Of a stretch of 64,000 nt of DNA, positions 36,168 through 45,259 are shown one piece after another (the stretch's first letter is position 1; each line of letters begins with the position of its first letter). The notes beneath the pieces are model-generated. The model was not told the origin of the DNA and did not search any database. It was given only the letters and a program-made list of their open reading frames with translations. A program made the translations under genes and the position numbers. The stretch is from positions 5,646,001 through 5,710,000 of the forward strand of contig NZ_CP117425.1 in the NCBI RefSeq assembly GCF_030687295.1, given 5' to 3'. The DNA comes from Pseudomonas beijingensis (lineage in GTDB: Bacteria > Pseudomonadota > Gammaproteobacteria > Pseudomonadales > Pseudomonadaceae).

Positions 36168-36781
36168 GCCCGGTCAACCTCGCCTTGGTGCTCGTTACCC
36201 ATCATGTGGTCGAGCTTGCTGGCCTTGGTCGCCAGGTAGAGTTTGTTGTGGGGGTTGTGACCGGTGTGCAGCGGCACACGCTCGGCCACCACGATGCCCA
36301 TGTCGGTCAACGCCTTGACCTTGCGTGGATTGTTGGTCATCAAGCGCAACGACTTCACGCCCAGATGCTCCAGCATCGGCAGGCAGATGCTGTAGTCACG
36401 CAGGTCGGCGGCAAAGCCCAGGCGTTCGTTGGCTTCCACGGTATCGGCGCCGCCATCTTGCAGCTCATAGGCGCGGATCTTGTTCAGCAGGCCAATGCCA
36501 CGGCCTTCTTGGCGTAGGTACAGCAACACGCCACGGCCTTCGCGAGCGATGGCCTGCAGCGCGGCCTCGAGTTGCGAACCGCAATCGCAGCGCTGGCTGA
36601 ACAGGGCGTCGCCGGTCAGGCATTCGGAATGCAGGCGGCCGAGTACCGGGCTACCGTCGGCGAAATCACCCAGGCTCAACACGACGTGCTCGCGGCCGGT
36701 GGCTTCATCGAGAAAACCATGCATGGTGAATTGCGCAAAGGGCGTTGGCAGCTTGGAAGCGGCAACAAAAACGACAGGCAC
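36164..36781 (-). CDS. ribA: GTP cyclohydrolase II
   Basis: A 205-residue zinc enzyme catalysing the first step of riboflavin synthesis: GTP to 2,5-diamino-6-ribosylamino-pyrimidinone phosphate + formate + PPi. The zinc cysteines are all present (C54, C65, C67, in [17 protein letters not shown]), as is RQEGRGIGL (90-98). Because the RibA-like half of RibBX in this window lacks these residues, this gene should be the essential source of the activity. It is first in a coupled series with the small membrane protein and btuF. Confidence 0.97.
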   Translation of the reverse strand: MPVVFVAASKLPTPFAQFTMHGFLDEATGREHVVLSLGDFADGSPVLGRLHSECLTGDALFSQRCDCGSQLEAALQAIAREGRGVLLYLRQEGRGIGLLNKIRAYELQDGGADTVEANERLGFAADLRDYSICLPMLEHLGVKSLRLMTNNPRKVKALTDMGIVVAERVPLHTGHNPHNKLYLATKASKLDHMMGNEHQGEVDRA

Positions 36782-36890
36782 CGGTGTGCTCCTGATCTAG
36801 TACTGGAGATTCGCAGAGGCGGGCATTGTAACAGCACGATCCGACCGACGCTTAGGCTGAATTATCGCTGATGATCATCGATAAGTTTGA

Positions 36891-37649
36891 TTACGGCTTC
36901 GGTGGCTTGCCGTGCTCATCAAAGGGATAGGGTTGCTTCCAGTGTTCGAAAATCGGTTTCAACTGACCGCCCTTCACCAGCACTTCCATGCGTCGGTCGA
37001 ACAGTGCACGCAACGTACGCCCGTTTTCATTGTTGGCGAAGCCCAGGTACAGCGGCAAGTTGATCAGCGGCGAGAGCTTGAATTGCTTGGGATCCTCGGC
37101 CTTGGCCAGCACTTCCTCGATTTCCATTGACGCATCGATGTAAAAATCCGCTCGCTCATGAATCAGCATCGGCAAGATCCCCACCGACCGGTGGATCTCA
37201 TTGAAACGCCGGATGTTGGGCAGGTAGTTGTTGTATTCGTACCCGCGCATCCATACCAGCCGATAGCTGCCAATCGTCGCCAGGGTGGGCGTCGGTTTGG
37301 AGGCCAGCCCCAGGGCATAGATGTGATCGACGTCGTAGTGCCACTTCGGGTAGAGCACGCCTTCGGACTCATCCCGATAGGCGCCGACCTGCACATCGAC
37401 CTCGCCGCGCTGCACCAACCCGATCGAGCGGGTGTAGGGCACGCTGCGGATTTCCAGCTTGATGCCTTCAGGCTCGAACACCGCGCGCAAGATGTCCCAG
37501 CCCATGCCCTGGCCATCGGCCTGGGTGTAATCGGCCCACTCCTCGCTGGCCGCGCGGACCTTATCGGGCAATGGCGCCGACTCGGCCGCCCCTGCCCCCA
37601 CACAGGCCCCTAAACACAGCAACAGCAGTAGTGCGCGGCTTACGCCCAT
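36891..37649 (-). CDS. Periplasmic substrate-binding protein (SBP_bac_3 type)
   Basis: A 252-residue exported protein resembling amino-acid ABC-transporter binding proteins. AAGGAG spaced 6 bases before the ATG at 37649 sets the start; the signal peptide is LLLLLCLGACVGAGA. GWDILRAVFEPEGI and the VDVQVGAYRDE region are typical. No permease or ATPase gene is adjacent. It sits 11 bp after pgpA in a housekeeping series, so it may be an orphan sensor or binding protein. The ligand is unknown. Confidence 0.85.
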   Translation of the reverse strand: MGVSRALLLLLCLGACVGAGAAESAPLPDKVRAASEEWADYTQADGQGMGWDILRAVFEPEGIKLEIRSVPYTRSIGLVQRGEVDVQVGAYRDESEGVLYPKWHYDVDHIYALGLASKPTPTLATIGSYRLVWMRGYEYNNYLPNIRRFNEIHRSVGILPMLIHERADFYIDASMEIEEVLAKAEDPKQFKLSPLINLPLYLGFANNENGRTLRALFDRRMEVLVKGGQLKPIFEHWKQPYPFDEHGKPPKP

Positions 37650-37660
37650 GCCTGGCTCCT

Positions 37661-38164
37661 TCAGGTGAAACTCCACACCAATCCTTGCATTGCCAGCCAG
37701 GCGAAAACCCCGGCCAATACATCATCGAGCATGATTCCGACACCTCCGTGCACATGCCGGTCGATCCAGCGGATCGGCCATGGCTTGAGGATATCGAAGA
37801 AACGGAACACCAGAAAACCCGTCAGCAACCAATACCAACCTTCCGGTACCAGCCACAAGGTGATCCACATGCCGACCATTTCGTCCCAGACGATGCCTTC
37901 ATGATCGTGCACCCGCAGGTCGTCCGCCACTTTGCCACACAGCCAGAAGCCAAACAGCATGGTGATGCCGAGCATCAACCAGTAGCCCCAGTCCGGCAAC
38001 ATCTGCCACAACGGTATGAAGGGTAGCGCAACCAGCGAGCCCCAGGTGCCCGGTGCTTTCGGCAAAGTGCCCGAACCGAAGCCAAATGCCAGGAAATGCC
38101 AAGGATTGCGCCAGACCGAAGGCGGAACGAACTCTGCCGGGACCTGGTTGGGATGATCTGTCAC
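37661..38164 (-). CDS. pgpA: Phosphatidylglycerophosphatase A
   Basis: A 167-residue inner-membrane enzyme that dephosphorylates phosphatidylglycerol phosphate to phosphatidylglycerol. It shows GSGTLPKAPGTWGSL near the N-terminus, IVWDEMVGMW and several membrane helices, as in E. coli PgpA. The start overlaps the thiL stop by 4 bp; the nusB-thiL-pgpA order is conserved in gammaproteobacteria. Confidence 0.96.
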   Translation of the reverse strand: MTDHPNQVPAEFVPPSVWRNPWHFLAFGFGSGTLPKAPGTWGSLVALPFIPLWQMLPDWGYWLMLGITMLFGFWLCGKVADDLRVHDHEGIVWDEMVGMWITLWLVPEGWYWLLTGFLVFRFFDILKPWPIRWIDRHVHGGVGIMLDDVLAGVFAWLAMQGLVWSFT

Positions 38165-39126
38165 GGTGTCTCCCGAAAATGTTGATAGCCCCGTATTTGC
38201 GGGGTGATGTCGTGCCCGCCGCTGTCGACCAGCGTGACGCCCTGCCCGGCCAGCACGCTGCCGATCACGTGGATCGGCCAGCCTTCGGCCTGCAACGCCG
38301 ACAATCGGCTCGGTGGCACGGCGAACAACAGCACGTAATCGTCACCGCCGCTCAGGGCGGCCTGCGTGGCCTCCGTACGACCAAAAAACGTTACCAGAGC
38401 GTTGGACAGCGGCAGTCGGTCACGTTCAACCTGTAATGCCACCCCGGACGCCAAGGCGATATGCCCGCAATCAGCCAGCAGGCCATCGGAAATGTCCATC
38501 GCCGCGCTGGCCTTGCCCCGCAACGCCAGGCCCAAGGCGACTTGGGGTCGCGGCGACCAATAATGAGCCAGCAGCGATTCGGCAAGCGCAGGTTCGGCGC
38601 GACGCTGGCCGAGCACCAACGGCAAGGCACCGGCGGCATTGCCCAGCTCGCCGCCGACACACAGCAGGTCGCCGGGTTGCGCGCCGCTGCGGGTCAGGGC
38701 CTGGCCGGACGGCACATGGCCGAACACGGTCAGGGTCAGGCTCAGCGGCCCACGGGTGGTGTCCCCTCCCACCAGCGCCACGCCACAGGCCTGGGCCATC
38801 TGGTTCAAACCGCAGGCATAGGCTTGCAGCCAATCGGCGGTCACCGTCGGCAAGGTCAGGGCAAGGGTAAAGGCCAAAGGCTTGGCGCCCATGGCGGCCA
38901 GGTCGCTGACCGCCACGGCCAGCGAGCGCTGGCCGAGCAGGAACGGGTCGCACGGGTCTGGAAAATGCACACCGGCCACGAGCGTGTCGGTGGAGACCGC
39001 CAACTGTTCCCCCGGAGGAACGGCCAGCAGGGCACAGTCGTCGCCGATCCCCAGTGCAACGCCCTCGCCGCCCTGCGCGCACGGCGCGGCGGCGAAGTAA
39101 TTACGGATCAGCTCGAACTCACCCAT
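38161..39126 (-). CDS. thiL: Thiamine-monophosphate kinase
   Basis: A 321-residue enzyme of the PurM-like superfamily that phosphorylates thiamine phosphate to thiamine diphosphate with ATP. GIGDDCALL (26-34) is the metal/nucleotide site; VGGDTTRGP and SGGDDYVLLF follow. It is 18 bp after nusB and overlaps pgpA by 4 bp. Confidence 0.97.
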   Translation of the reverse strand: MGEFELIRNYFAAAPCAQGGEGVALGIGDDCALLAVPPGEQLAVSTDTLVAGVHFPDPCDPFLLGQRSLAVAVSDLAAMGAKPLAFTLALTLPTVTADWLQAYACGLNQMAQACGVALVGGDTTRGPLSLTLTVFGHVPSGQALTRSGAQPGDLLCVGGELGNAAGALPLVLGQRRAEPALAESLLAHYWSPRPQVALGLALRGKASAAMDISDGLLADCGHIALASGVALQVERDRLPLSNALVTFFGRTEATQAALSGGDDYVLLFAVPPSRLSALQAEGWPIHVIGSVLAGQGVTLVDSGGHDITPQIRGYQHFRETP

Positions 39127-39144
39127 GCGGATATCAAGCGCTGA

Positions 39145-39645
39145 CTAGCGCTTGAACGCCTTCACTTCAGCTTCACGCAGACGTGGGGCCAGCTTGTCGA
39201 GCACGCCGTTGACGAACTTGTGGCCATCGGTGGAACCGAAGACTTTTGCCAGTTCGATCCCTTCGTTGATCACCACACGGTACGGGACGTCGACGCGCTG
39301 CATCAGTTCCCAGGTGGACAGGCGCAACACCGCCAGTTCAACCGGGTCCAGCTCTTCGATGGTCAGGTCCAGGCAAGGGGCCAGGGCGATGTCGATCTCG
39401 GTCTTGTGGGCCGGCACGCCGTGGAGGATCTCGCGGAAATAAGCCCCGTCGACATCACTGAAATCGTTATCGACCCGAAACTGCGCTTCGATCTCGTTCA
39501 GCGATTGCTTGGCCATGTGCCATTGATACAGCGCCTGGGTCGCGAGCTGACGGGCTTCGCGACGCTTGACGCTTTTCGATGGCTTGCCGGCGTCTGCAGG
39601 CTTTGGATCGCGCGGGTTGAAACGATCGCTTTCGTCGCTAATCAC
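39145..39645 (-). CDS. nusB: Transcription antitermination protein NusB
   Basis: A 166-residue all-helical RNA-binding protein. With NusE (S10) it forms the boxA-binding unit of the rRNA antitermination complex. The N-terminal 25 residues are a charged extension typical of Pseudomonas NusB, followed by [15 protein letters not shown]. It overlaps the ribH stop by 4 bp, the standard ribH-nusB pairing. Confidence 0.97.
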   Translation of the reverse strand: MISDESDRFNPRDPKPADAGKPSKSVKRREARQLATQALYQWHMAKQSLNEIEAQFRVDNDFSDVDGAYFREILHGVPAHKTEIDIALAPCLDLTIEELDPVELAVLRLSTWELMQRVDVPYRVVINEGIELAKVFGSTDGHKFVNGVLDKLAPRLREAEVKAFKR

Positions 39646-40118
39646 TTGGCCTCCAACTGCGCCAGCAGGCTGACCATTTCCAGGGCGGACAGGGCAGCTT
39701 CGGCGCCTTTGTTACCGGCCTTGGTGCCGGAACGTTCGATGGCTTGCTCGATGGAATCAACGGTCAGCACGCCGAAAGCGACCGGCACGCCGAATTCCAT
39801 GGACACCTGGGCCAGGCCCTTGGTGCATTCGCCAGCCACGTATTCGAAGTGCGGAGTACCGCCACGAATGACCGCGCCCAGGGCGATGATCGCCGCATAT
39901 TCGCCCTTTTGAGCGACTTTCTGCGCAACCAGCGGAATTTCGAAGGCGCCAGGGGCGCGGATGATGGTGATGTCGCTTTCGCTCACGCCATGGCGAACCA
40001 GGGCATCGACCGCACCGCCAACCAGGCTCTCGACCACGAAACTGTTGAAACGGCCCACTACCAGAGCGTAGCGGCCTTTGGGGGCGATGAAGGTACCTTC
40101 GATGGTCTTCAGGGTCAT
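39642..40118 (-). CDS. ribH: 6,7-dimethyl-8-ribityllumazine synthase
   Basis: A 158-residue enzyme that condenses the RibD product with the RibB product to lumazine, the penultimate riboflavin step. Recognisable are [40 protein letters not shown] and [12 protein letters not shown]. The 274-bp gap to ribBX contains a REPIN-like element and no gene. Confidence 0.97.
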   Translation of the reverse strand: MTLKTIEGTFIAPKGRYALVVGRFNSFVVESLVGGAVDALVRHGVSESDITIIRAPGAFEIPLVAQKVAQKGEYAAIIALGAVIRGGTPHFEYVAGECTKGLAQVSMEFGVPVAFGVLTVDSIEQAIERSGTKAGNKGAEAALSALEMVSLLAQLEAK

Positions 40119-40228
40119 TCGTCAGATCTCTTAAAGAGCCAGAGCGCGTTCTATACGCGCCCCTTCAGTGATATTAGCCACGAATACAGCTTCGGAAATC
40201 CCAACATGCTGTTCATTTTCAAGCTTTT

Positions 40229-40341
40229 GTGGCGAGGGAGCTTGCTCCCGCTGGGCTGCGAAGCGGCCCATATTGTGGGTGCTGCGCAGCGGCCCTATTG
40301 TGGGTGCTGCGCACCCAAGCGGGAGCAAGCTCCCTCGCCAC
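40229..40341. repeat. REPIN-like element (GTGGCGAGGGAGC family) with tandem repeat in its loop
   Basis: Outer arms GTGGCGAGGGAGCTTGCTCC and complement, with inner GC-rich arms. The loop contains a 25-bp unit beginning TATTGTGGGTGCTGCGCA, present at 40271-40295 and again (18 of 25 bases) at 40296-40313. It lies between ribBX and ribH. Confidence 0.82.
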
Positions 40342-40392
40342 GATGAATCTAACCAGCCTTAAGTGGACAACAATGCCGAAATCTCCGGGCCA

Positions 40393-41484
40393 TTATTCGG
40401 AGGGCACGTATTCTACAACTTCCAGATCGAAACCGGATATCGCATTAAATTTCATCGGTGCGCTCATCAGGCGCATTTTGCGCACGCCCAGGTCACGCAG
40501 GATCTGCGAACCGGCACCGACGATGCTGTAGGTGGTCGGTTTTTTTACCGCTGCCTGGTCGGCGGTTTCGCGGATGTGCGCCAGCAGCACGTCGCCATCG
40601 AGCGGGTGGCCGAGCAGCAACACCACGCCGCTGCCGGCCTCGGCCACAGCGGCCATGGCGGCCCGCAGGCTCCAGCGGCCGGGTTGCTTGACCATCAGCA
40701 GGTCGCGCAGCGGGTCCATGTTGTGCACGCGCACCAGGGTCGGTTCGTCGGCGCACACGGTGCCCAGGGTCAGCGCCATGTGCACGTCGCCTTCCACCGA
40801 GTCGCGGTAGGTCACCAGGTTGAACTGGCCCAGTTCGCTGTCCAGCGGCTGTTCGGCAATCCGCTGAACGGTACGTTCGTGGATCATCCGGTAGTGAATC
40901 AGGTCGGCAATGGTGCCGATCTTGATGTTGTGTTCGGCGGCGAAGTTTTCCAGTTCTGCGCGACGGGACATGGTGCCGTCGTCGTTCATCACTTCACAGA
41001 TCACGCCGCTGGGTTCGAAACCGGCCATGCGCGCCAGGTCGCAGGCCGCTTCGGTGTGACCGGCGCGGGCCAGGGTGCCGCCGGCCTGGGCCATCAGCGG
41101 GAAGATATGGCCGGGGCTGACAATGTCTTCGGCCTTGGCGTCTTTCGCCGCGGCGGCTTGCACGGTGCGCGCGCGGTCAGCGGCGGAGATACCGGTGGTC
41201 ACGCCCTCGGCAGCCTCGATGGACACGGTGAACTTGGTGCCGAAACCGGAGCCGTTGCGCGGAGCCATCAGCGGCAACTTCAGCAGCTCGCAGCGCTCGC
41301 GGGTCATCGGCATGCAGATCAGCCCACGGGCGTGCTTGGCCATGAAGTTGATGTGTTCGGCCTTGCAGCACTCGGCGGCCATGATCAGGTCGCCTTCGTT
41401 CTCGCGGTCTTCGTCATCCATGAGGATGACCATCTTGCCTTGGCGGATGTCTTCGACCAGTTCTTCGATGCTATTGAGCGCCAC
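40393..41484 (-). CDS. ribBX: 3,4-dihydroxy-2-butanone 4-phosphate synthase with degenerate RibA-like domain (RibBX)
   Basis: A 363-residue protein. Residues 1 to about 200 are an intact RibB: the metal/substrate loop DDEDRENEGDL (23-33), HTEAACDLARMAG and SGVICEVMNDDG. They convert ribulose 5-phosphate to dihydroxybutanone phosphate and formate. The C-terminal part aligns in position with RibA, but where the zinc site should be it reads HNMDPLRDLLMV, with no cysteine pair and no [12 protein letters not shown] cyclohydrolase activity is therefore not expected. It lies 16 bp after ribC. Confidence 0.93.
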   Translation of the reverse strand: MALNSIEELVEDIRQGKMVILMDDEDRENEGDLIMAAECCKAEHINFMAKHARGLICMPMTRERCELLKLPLMAPRNGSGFGTKFTVSIEAAEGVTTGISAADRARTVQAAAAKDAKAEDIVSPGHIFPLMAQAGGTLARAGHTEAACDLARMAGFEPSGVICEVMNDDGTMSRRAELENFAAEHNIKIGTIADLIHYRMIHERTVQRIAEQPLDSELGQFNLVTYRDSVEGDVHMALTLGTVCADEPTLVRVHNMDPLRDLLMVKQPGRWSLRAAMAAVAEAGSGVVLLLGHPLDGDVLLAHIRETADQAAVKKPTTYSIVGAGSQILRDLGVRKMRLMSAPMKFNAISGFDLEVVEYVPSE

Positions 41485-41500
41485 GCGGCACCCCCTTGGG

Positions 41501-42175
41501 TCAGGATTTGAGGTAGCCGTTGGCGGCCAGAAAACTTTCAGTGATGTTACCCGGCTTTTGTGGGGAGCCAGACTCTGCGGCCTTGTCGCCCAAAAGCAGG
41601 CGCTCCAGGTAACGGGCCAGCAAGTCGACTTCCAGGTTGACCCGGCGACCTGGCCGGTACGAAGCCATGATGGTTTCGCTCAACGTGTGGGGAATGATCG
41701 TCAGCAGGAATTCGGCGCCATCCACCGCGTTGACCGTCAGACTGGTGCCATCGACGGTGATCGAGCCTTTATGGGCGATGTACTTGGCCAGTTCCTTCGG
41801 GGCGCGGATGCGAAACTCCACGGCCCGGGCGTTATCCGTGCGCGAAACCACTTCACCGACGCCGTCCACATGTCCACTGACCAGGTGCCCGCCCAGGCGA
41901 GTAGTGGGGGTCAGGGCTTTTTCCAGGTTGACCGGGCTGCCGCTCTTGAGGTCGTTCATGGCCGTGCAGTCGAGGGTTTCGCGGCTGACGTCCGCCAGGA
42001 AGCCGTTGCCCGGCAGTTCAACGGCGGTCAGGCAGACGCCGTTTACCGCGATGCTGTCGCCCAACTTGACGTCGCTCAGGTCGAGCTTGCCGGTTTCGAC
42101 GTAGACCCGTACATCGCCGCCCTTGGGGGTGAGTGCACGGATGCTGCCGATGGATTCGATGATGCCGGTAAACAT
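41501..42175 (-). CDS. ribC: Riboflavin synthase, alpha subunit
   Basis: A 224-residue enzyme dismutating two lumazines to riboflavin and the pyrimidine precursor. Two homologous lumazine-binding barrels are visible: MFTGIIES...NGVCLTAVE and GEVVSR...DGTSLTVNAVDG. The start at 42175 is the canonical MFTGII; the upstream in-frame extension lacks family similarity. It is 46 bp after ribD. Confidence 0.96.
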   Translation of the reverse strand: MFTGIIESIGSIRALTPKGGDVRVYVETGKLDLSDVKLGDSIAVNGVCLTAVELPGNGFLADVSRETLDCTAMNDLKSGSPVNLEKALTPTTRLGGHLVSGHVDGVGEVVSRTDNARAVEFRIRAPKELAKYIAHKGSITVDGTSLTVNAVDGAEFLLTIIPHTLSETIMASYRPGRRVNLEVDLLARYLERLLLGDKAAESGSPQKPGNITESFLAANGYLKS

Positions 42176-42221
42176 GGAGTCCTCCTCGAGAACAGGCCGT
42201 CGCGTGAGCGAAAGCCGGGAA

Positions 42222-43355
42222 TTATACGCTGGCCGGTGGAACGGGAACGGCGATGACTCGCCAGTCATCGCCCACGGCGCGGATTTCAGTGATTCTCAGC
42301 GCTGGGGCGTCTTTCATCTGCGCCAGCGGCCAGTCCAGCAACGGTCGCGCCGTAGATCCGAGAAACTTGCCGGCGATGAAAATCTGGAACTCGTCCACCA
42401 GACCCTGCCGGGCAAATGCCCCCGCCAGGCGCGGACCGGCCTCCACCAGCACCTCGTTGACGCCCCGCCCCGCCAGCTCCACCAGCAGCCGATGCAGATT
42501 GACCTGGCCGTCATCGCCCGCCACGATCATGCATTCGGGACCGTTGGCGTATTGTTCCTCTACCGCCATGCAGGTAGCGACCAGCGCCGGGCCGGCCTTG
42601 AAAAACGCCGCATCCAGCGGCACCCGCAGGCGCCCGTCCACCAGCACCCGCAGCGGCGGACGGCTCATGACCAACGCGGTCTGCTCGGCATCGAGCCCCA
42701 GCTCATCGGCGCGCACGGTCAGCCGGGCGTTATCCGCCAGCACCGTGTCGGCGCCGGTCAGCACCACGCTGGCCTGGGCCCGCAGGCGTTGCACCGCCGA
42801 GCGTGCGGCCGGGCCGGTGATCCATTGGCTTTCGCCACTTTCCATGGCGGTGCGGCCATCCAGACTCATGGCGAGCTTGACCCGCACGAACGGCAGGCCG
42901 TGCTCCATGCGTTTGAGGAAGCCCTGATTGAGCTGGCGCGCCTCGCCTTCCAACACGCCGCTTTCAGTGGCAATACCAGCCTGGGCCAGCCGTTGCAGCC
43001 CCCGACCGGCGACTTCCGGGTTCGGGTCCTGCATCGCCGCCACCACCCGCGCCACGCCGGCGTTGATCAACGCATCGGCACACGGCGGGGTACGCCCGTG
43101 ATGGCTGCAAGGTTCGAGGGTCACGTAGGCCGTGGCACCCCGGGCGCTGTCGCCGGCAGCGCGCAGGGCATGGACTTCGGCATGGGGCTCGCCAGTGCGG
43201 ATGTGCCAGCCTTCGCCGACAATCTGCCCGTCACGCACGATCACGCAACCGACCCGGGGGTTGGGGTGGGTGGTGTAGTGACCGCGCCGCGCCAACTCCA
43301 GGGCGCGGGCCATGTAGTGGGCGTCGAGGACGGCCTGCTGCGCCGAGACGGTCAT
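42222..43355 (-). CDS. ribD: Bifunctional diaminohydroxyphosphoribosylaminopyrimidine deaminase / reductase
   Basis: A 377-residue two-domain enzyme for the second and third riboflavin steps. The N-terminal cytidine-deaminase-like zinc site is complete: HAE (58-60), C83 and C92 ([11 protein letters not shown]). The C-terminal NADPH reductase domain contains [15 protein letters not shown] and [13 protein letters not shown]. It overlaps nrdR by 4 bp. Confidence 0.97.
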   Translation of the reverse strand: MTVSAQQAVLDAHYMARALELARRGHYTTHPNPRVGCVIVRDGQIVGEGWHIRTGEPHAEVHALRAAGDSARGATAYVTLEPCSHHGRTPPCADALINAGVARVVAAMQDPNPEVAGRGLQRLAQAGIATESGVLEGEARQLNQGFLKRMEHGLPFVRVKLAMSLDGRTAMESGESQWITGPAARSAVQRLRAQASVVLTGADTVLADNARLTVRADELGLDAEQTALVMSRPPLRVLVDGRLRVPLDAAFFKAGPALVATCMAVEEQYANGPECMIVAGDDGQVNLHRLLVELAGRGVNEVLVEAGPRLAGAFARQGLVDEFQIFIAGKFLGSTARPLLDWPLAQMKDAPALRITEIRAVGDDWRVIAVPVPPASV

Positions 43356-43816
43356 TGTTTCACCGGTTCGCGGGCCAGGCGGTCGATTTCTTCGCGGAAC
43401 TCGTTCAGGTCCTGGAAGCGCCGGTACACCGAGGCGAAACGGATGTAGGCGACTTCATCGAGCTTCTGCAGCTCGGCCATCACCAGCTCACCGACCACCA
43501 AGGATTTGACCTCGCGCTCGCCGGTCGCCCGCAGCTTGTGCTTGATGTGCACCAGCGCCGCTTCCAGGCGCTCGACGCTCACCGGGCGTTTTTCCAAGGC
43601 GCGCTGCATGCCGGCGCGCAGTTTTTCTTCGTCGAACGGCTGGCGGCTGCCGTCGGTTTTGATCAGGCGCGGCAACACCAGTTCAGCGGTCTCGAACGTC
43701 GTGAAACGTTCGCCGCAAGCCAGGCATTCGCGGCGGCGGCGGACTTGTTCGCCCTCGGCGACCAGTCGCGAGTCGATGACCTTGGTGTCGTTGGCACCGC
43801 AGAAGGGACAGTGCAT
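43352..43816 (-). CDS. nrdR: Transcriptional repressor NrdR
   Basis: A 154-residue regulator of ribonucleotide reductase genes. The N-terminal zinc ribbon is intact (C3, C6, C31, C34) and is followed by an ATP-cone domain (about 49-139) that senses ATP/dATP. The ATG at 43816 gives MHCPFCG; longer frames extend into the divergent promoter region. The nrdR-ribD overlap is the usual gammaproteobacterial arrangement. Confidence 0.96.
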   Translation of the reverse strand: MHCPFCGANDTKVIDSRLVAEGEQVRRRRECLACGERFTTFETAELVLPRLIKTDGSRQPFDEEKLRAGMQRALEKRPVSVERLEAALVHIKHKLRATGEREVKSLVVGELVMAELQKLDEVAYIRFASVYRRFQDLNEFREEIDRLAREPVKQ

Positions 43817-43943
43817 GGTGGCAGGCAACAAAAAAAGGGAGGGCCATGGTAGCGCATCCCACTGGCAAGACAAGCCATAGGGTTTACGGTATACAGACGG
43901 GCTTACCGTCAGATCCATGGAATTCACCTTGCTGGAGCCACAC

Positions 43944-44408
43944 ATGCCGCTACGATCGCTCGTTTTGCTCAGTTTTTTCAGCCTGCTGATGGCGTGCAGC
44001 AGCGATGCCCCCAAGCCCGCCGCTCCCGCCCCGGCCCCCGCGCCGAAACAGGCCCAGGAAAAGGCCCGGCAAGCCACCGAACTGGGGCCGCTGCCGGCGC
44101 ATCAGCGCGAGTTGAGCGGCACCCTACAAGGCGTACCGGCCGGCGCTGAGGTGGAACTGGCGCTGTTGGTGATCGATGACAAGGACCGTCCACAGCAACT
44201 GCTGGCCAGCTCCAGCCTGATCGGCACCAACCAGGCCCTGCCCTTCCGCTTGCGCTTCAACCCGCAAGCCTTCCCGGTCGGCGCCCGCGTGGAACTGCGT
44301 GGCCGCGCCAGCCAGTCCGGCCAGTTGATCTTGCACTTGCCGGAGCAACGCATCAGCCAACCGACCACCCAGGCATTGGGCACCCTGCAATTCGTCAAAG
44401 CGCCATGA
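43944..44408 (+). CDS. YbaY-like lipoprotein
   Basis: A 154-residue lipoprotein: the signal and lipobox LLMAC are followed by a Pro/Ala linker ([12 protein letters not shown]) and a small beta-rich YbaY domain ([23 protein letters not shown]). GGAG 7 bases before the ATG at 43944 decides between it and an ATG 27 bases upstream. It is divergent from nrdR and overlaps the next methyltransferase gene by 4 bp. Function unknown; an outer- or inner-membrane-anchored periplasmic protein is expected. Confidence 0.85.
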   Translation: MPLRSLVLLSFFSLLMACSSDAPKPAAPAPAPAPKQAQEKARQATELGPLPAHQRELSGTLQGVPAGAEVELALLVIDDKDRPQQLLASSSLIGTNQALPFRLRFNPQAFPVGARVELRGRASQSGQLILHLPEQRISQPTTQALGTLQFVKAP

Positions 44409-45058
44409 GTGCACCGCAGGACCTGCAACGCGCATTGGGTGAGTTGCTGGGCGACGCACGCCTGGTGGTTTGTCCGCTACCCGGCACCGACTTGAAGTTG
44501 TGGCTGATCGACGGCGACAACATGGACCGCGCCTTCAGCCCGGAAGAAACCCGGCGCATTCTCCACGAGCCGCCCTATTGGAGTTTCTGCTGGGCCAGCG
44601 GCCTGGCAATGGCCCGCCATCTGGCCGAACAGCCACAGTGGGTCGAAGGCAAGCGGGTACTGGATTTCGGCGCCGGCTCCGGCGTGGCGGGCATCGCGGC
44701 GGTCAAGGCCGGGGCGCTGGAAGTGGTGGCCTGCGACCTCGACCCACTGGCGATTGCCGCGTGCCAGGCCAATGCCGCGCTCAATGGCGTGAAGCTGGGT
44801 TATTCGACGGACTTTTTTGCCGAGGCTGATCGTTTCGACCTGATCCTGGTCGCCGATGTGCTCTACGATCGGGCCAACCTGCCGCTGCTCGACCAGTTTC
44901 TCAGCCGTGGTCGCGAGGCGTTGGTGGCCGATTCCCGGGTGCGGGATTTCCAGCATCCGCTGTACCGGCGCATCGAAATGCTTGAAGCCATGACGTTGCC
45001 GGACTTGGCTGAGCCGGAGGAGTTTCGGCATGTAAGCCTGTACCACGCGCGGCGTTAG
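44405..45058 (+). CDS. Class I SAM-dependent methyltransferase (ETFB/PrmA-like)
   Basis: A 217-residue methyltransferase with the SAM-binding glycine loop VLDFGAGSGV (85-94), an acidic end of strand 2 (ACDLDPLA) and a PPYWSFCWASG block typical of the lysine/protein methyltransferases related to PrmA and ETFB-KMT. The ATG overlaps the stop of the YbaY-like gene (ATGA). A protein lysine target is likely from family resemblance, but none can be assigned. Confidence 0.85.
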   Translation: MSAPQDLQRALGELLGDARLVVCPLPGTDLKLWLIDGDNMDRAFSPEETRRILHEPPYWSFCWASGLAMARHLAEQPQWVEGKRVLDFGAGSGVAGIAAVKAGALEVVACDLDPLAIAACQANAALNGVKLGYSTDFFAEADRFDLILVADVLYDRANLPLLDQFLSRGREALVADSRVRDFQHPLYRRIEMLEAMTLPDLAEPEEFRHVSLYHARR

Positions 45059-45068
45059 CCTCAAGAGC

Positions 45069-45159
45069 ATCGCGAGCAAGCTCGCTCCCACAGGGTTTCA
45101 TGGTGTTCCCATATTTTGCGCAGGACACCGCCCTCTGTGGGAGCGAGCTTGCTCGCGAT
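45069..45159. repeat. REP inverted pair (GTGGGAGC family)
   Basis: Two arms arranged tail-to-tail (ATCGCGAGCAAGCTCGCTCC first, complement from 45135) between the methyltransferase and ybbN genes. Confidence 0.86.
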
Positions 45160-45259
45160 GAGGCCTTTTCAATCAATACACCTCTCACGGCCTCCCGGCT
45201 TTCAGCCACCCCCACCAAGCCGTATAGTTGCCCCATTCAAGCGCTCTACGAGATTGCCC

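Noticed and set aside
40119..40392. FMN riboswitch in the rib region
   Set aside because: The gap between ribBX and ribH contains only a REPIN-like element, and the other rib gaps (16 and 46 bp) are too short. I see no conserved FMN-aptamer segments.
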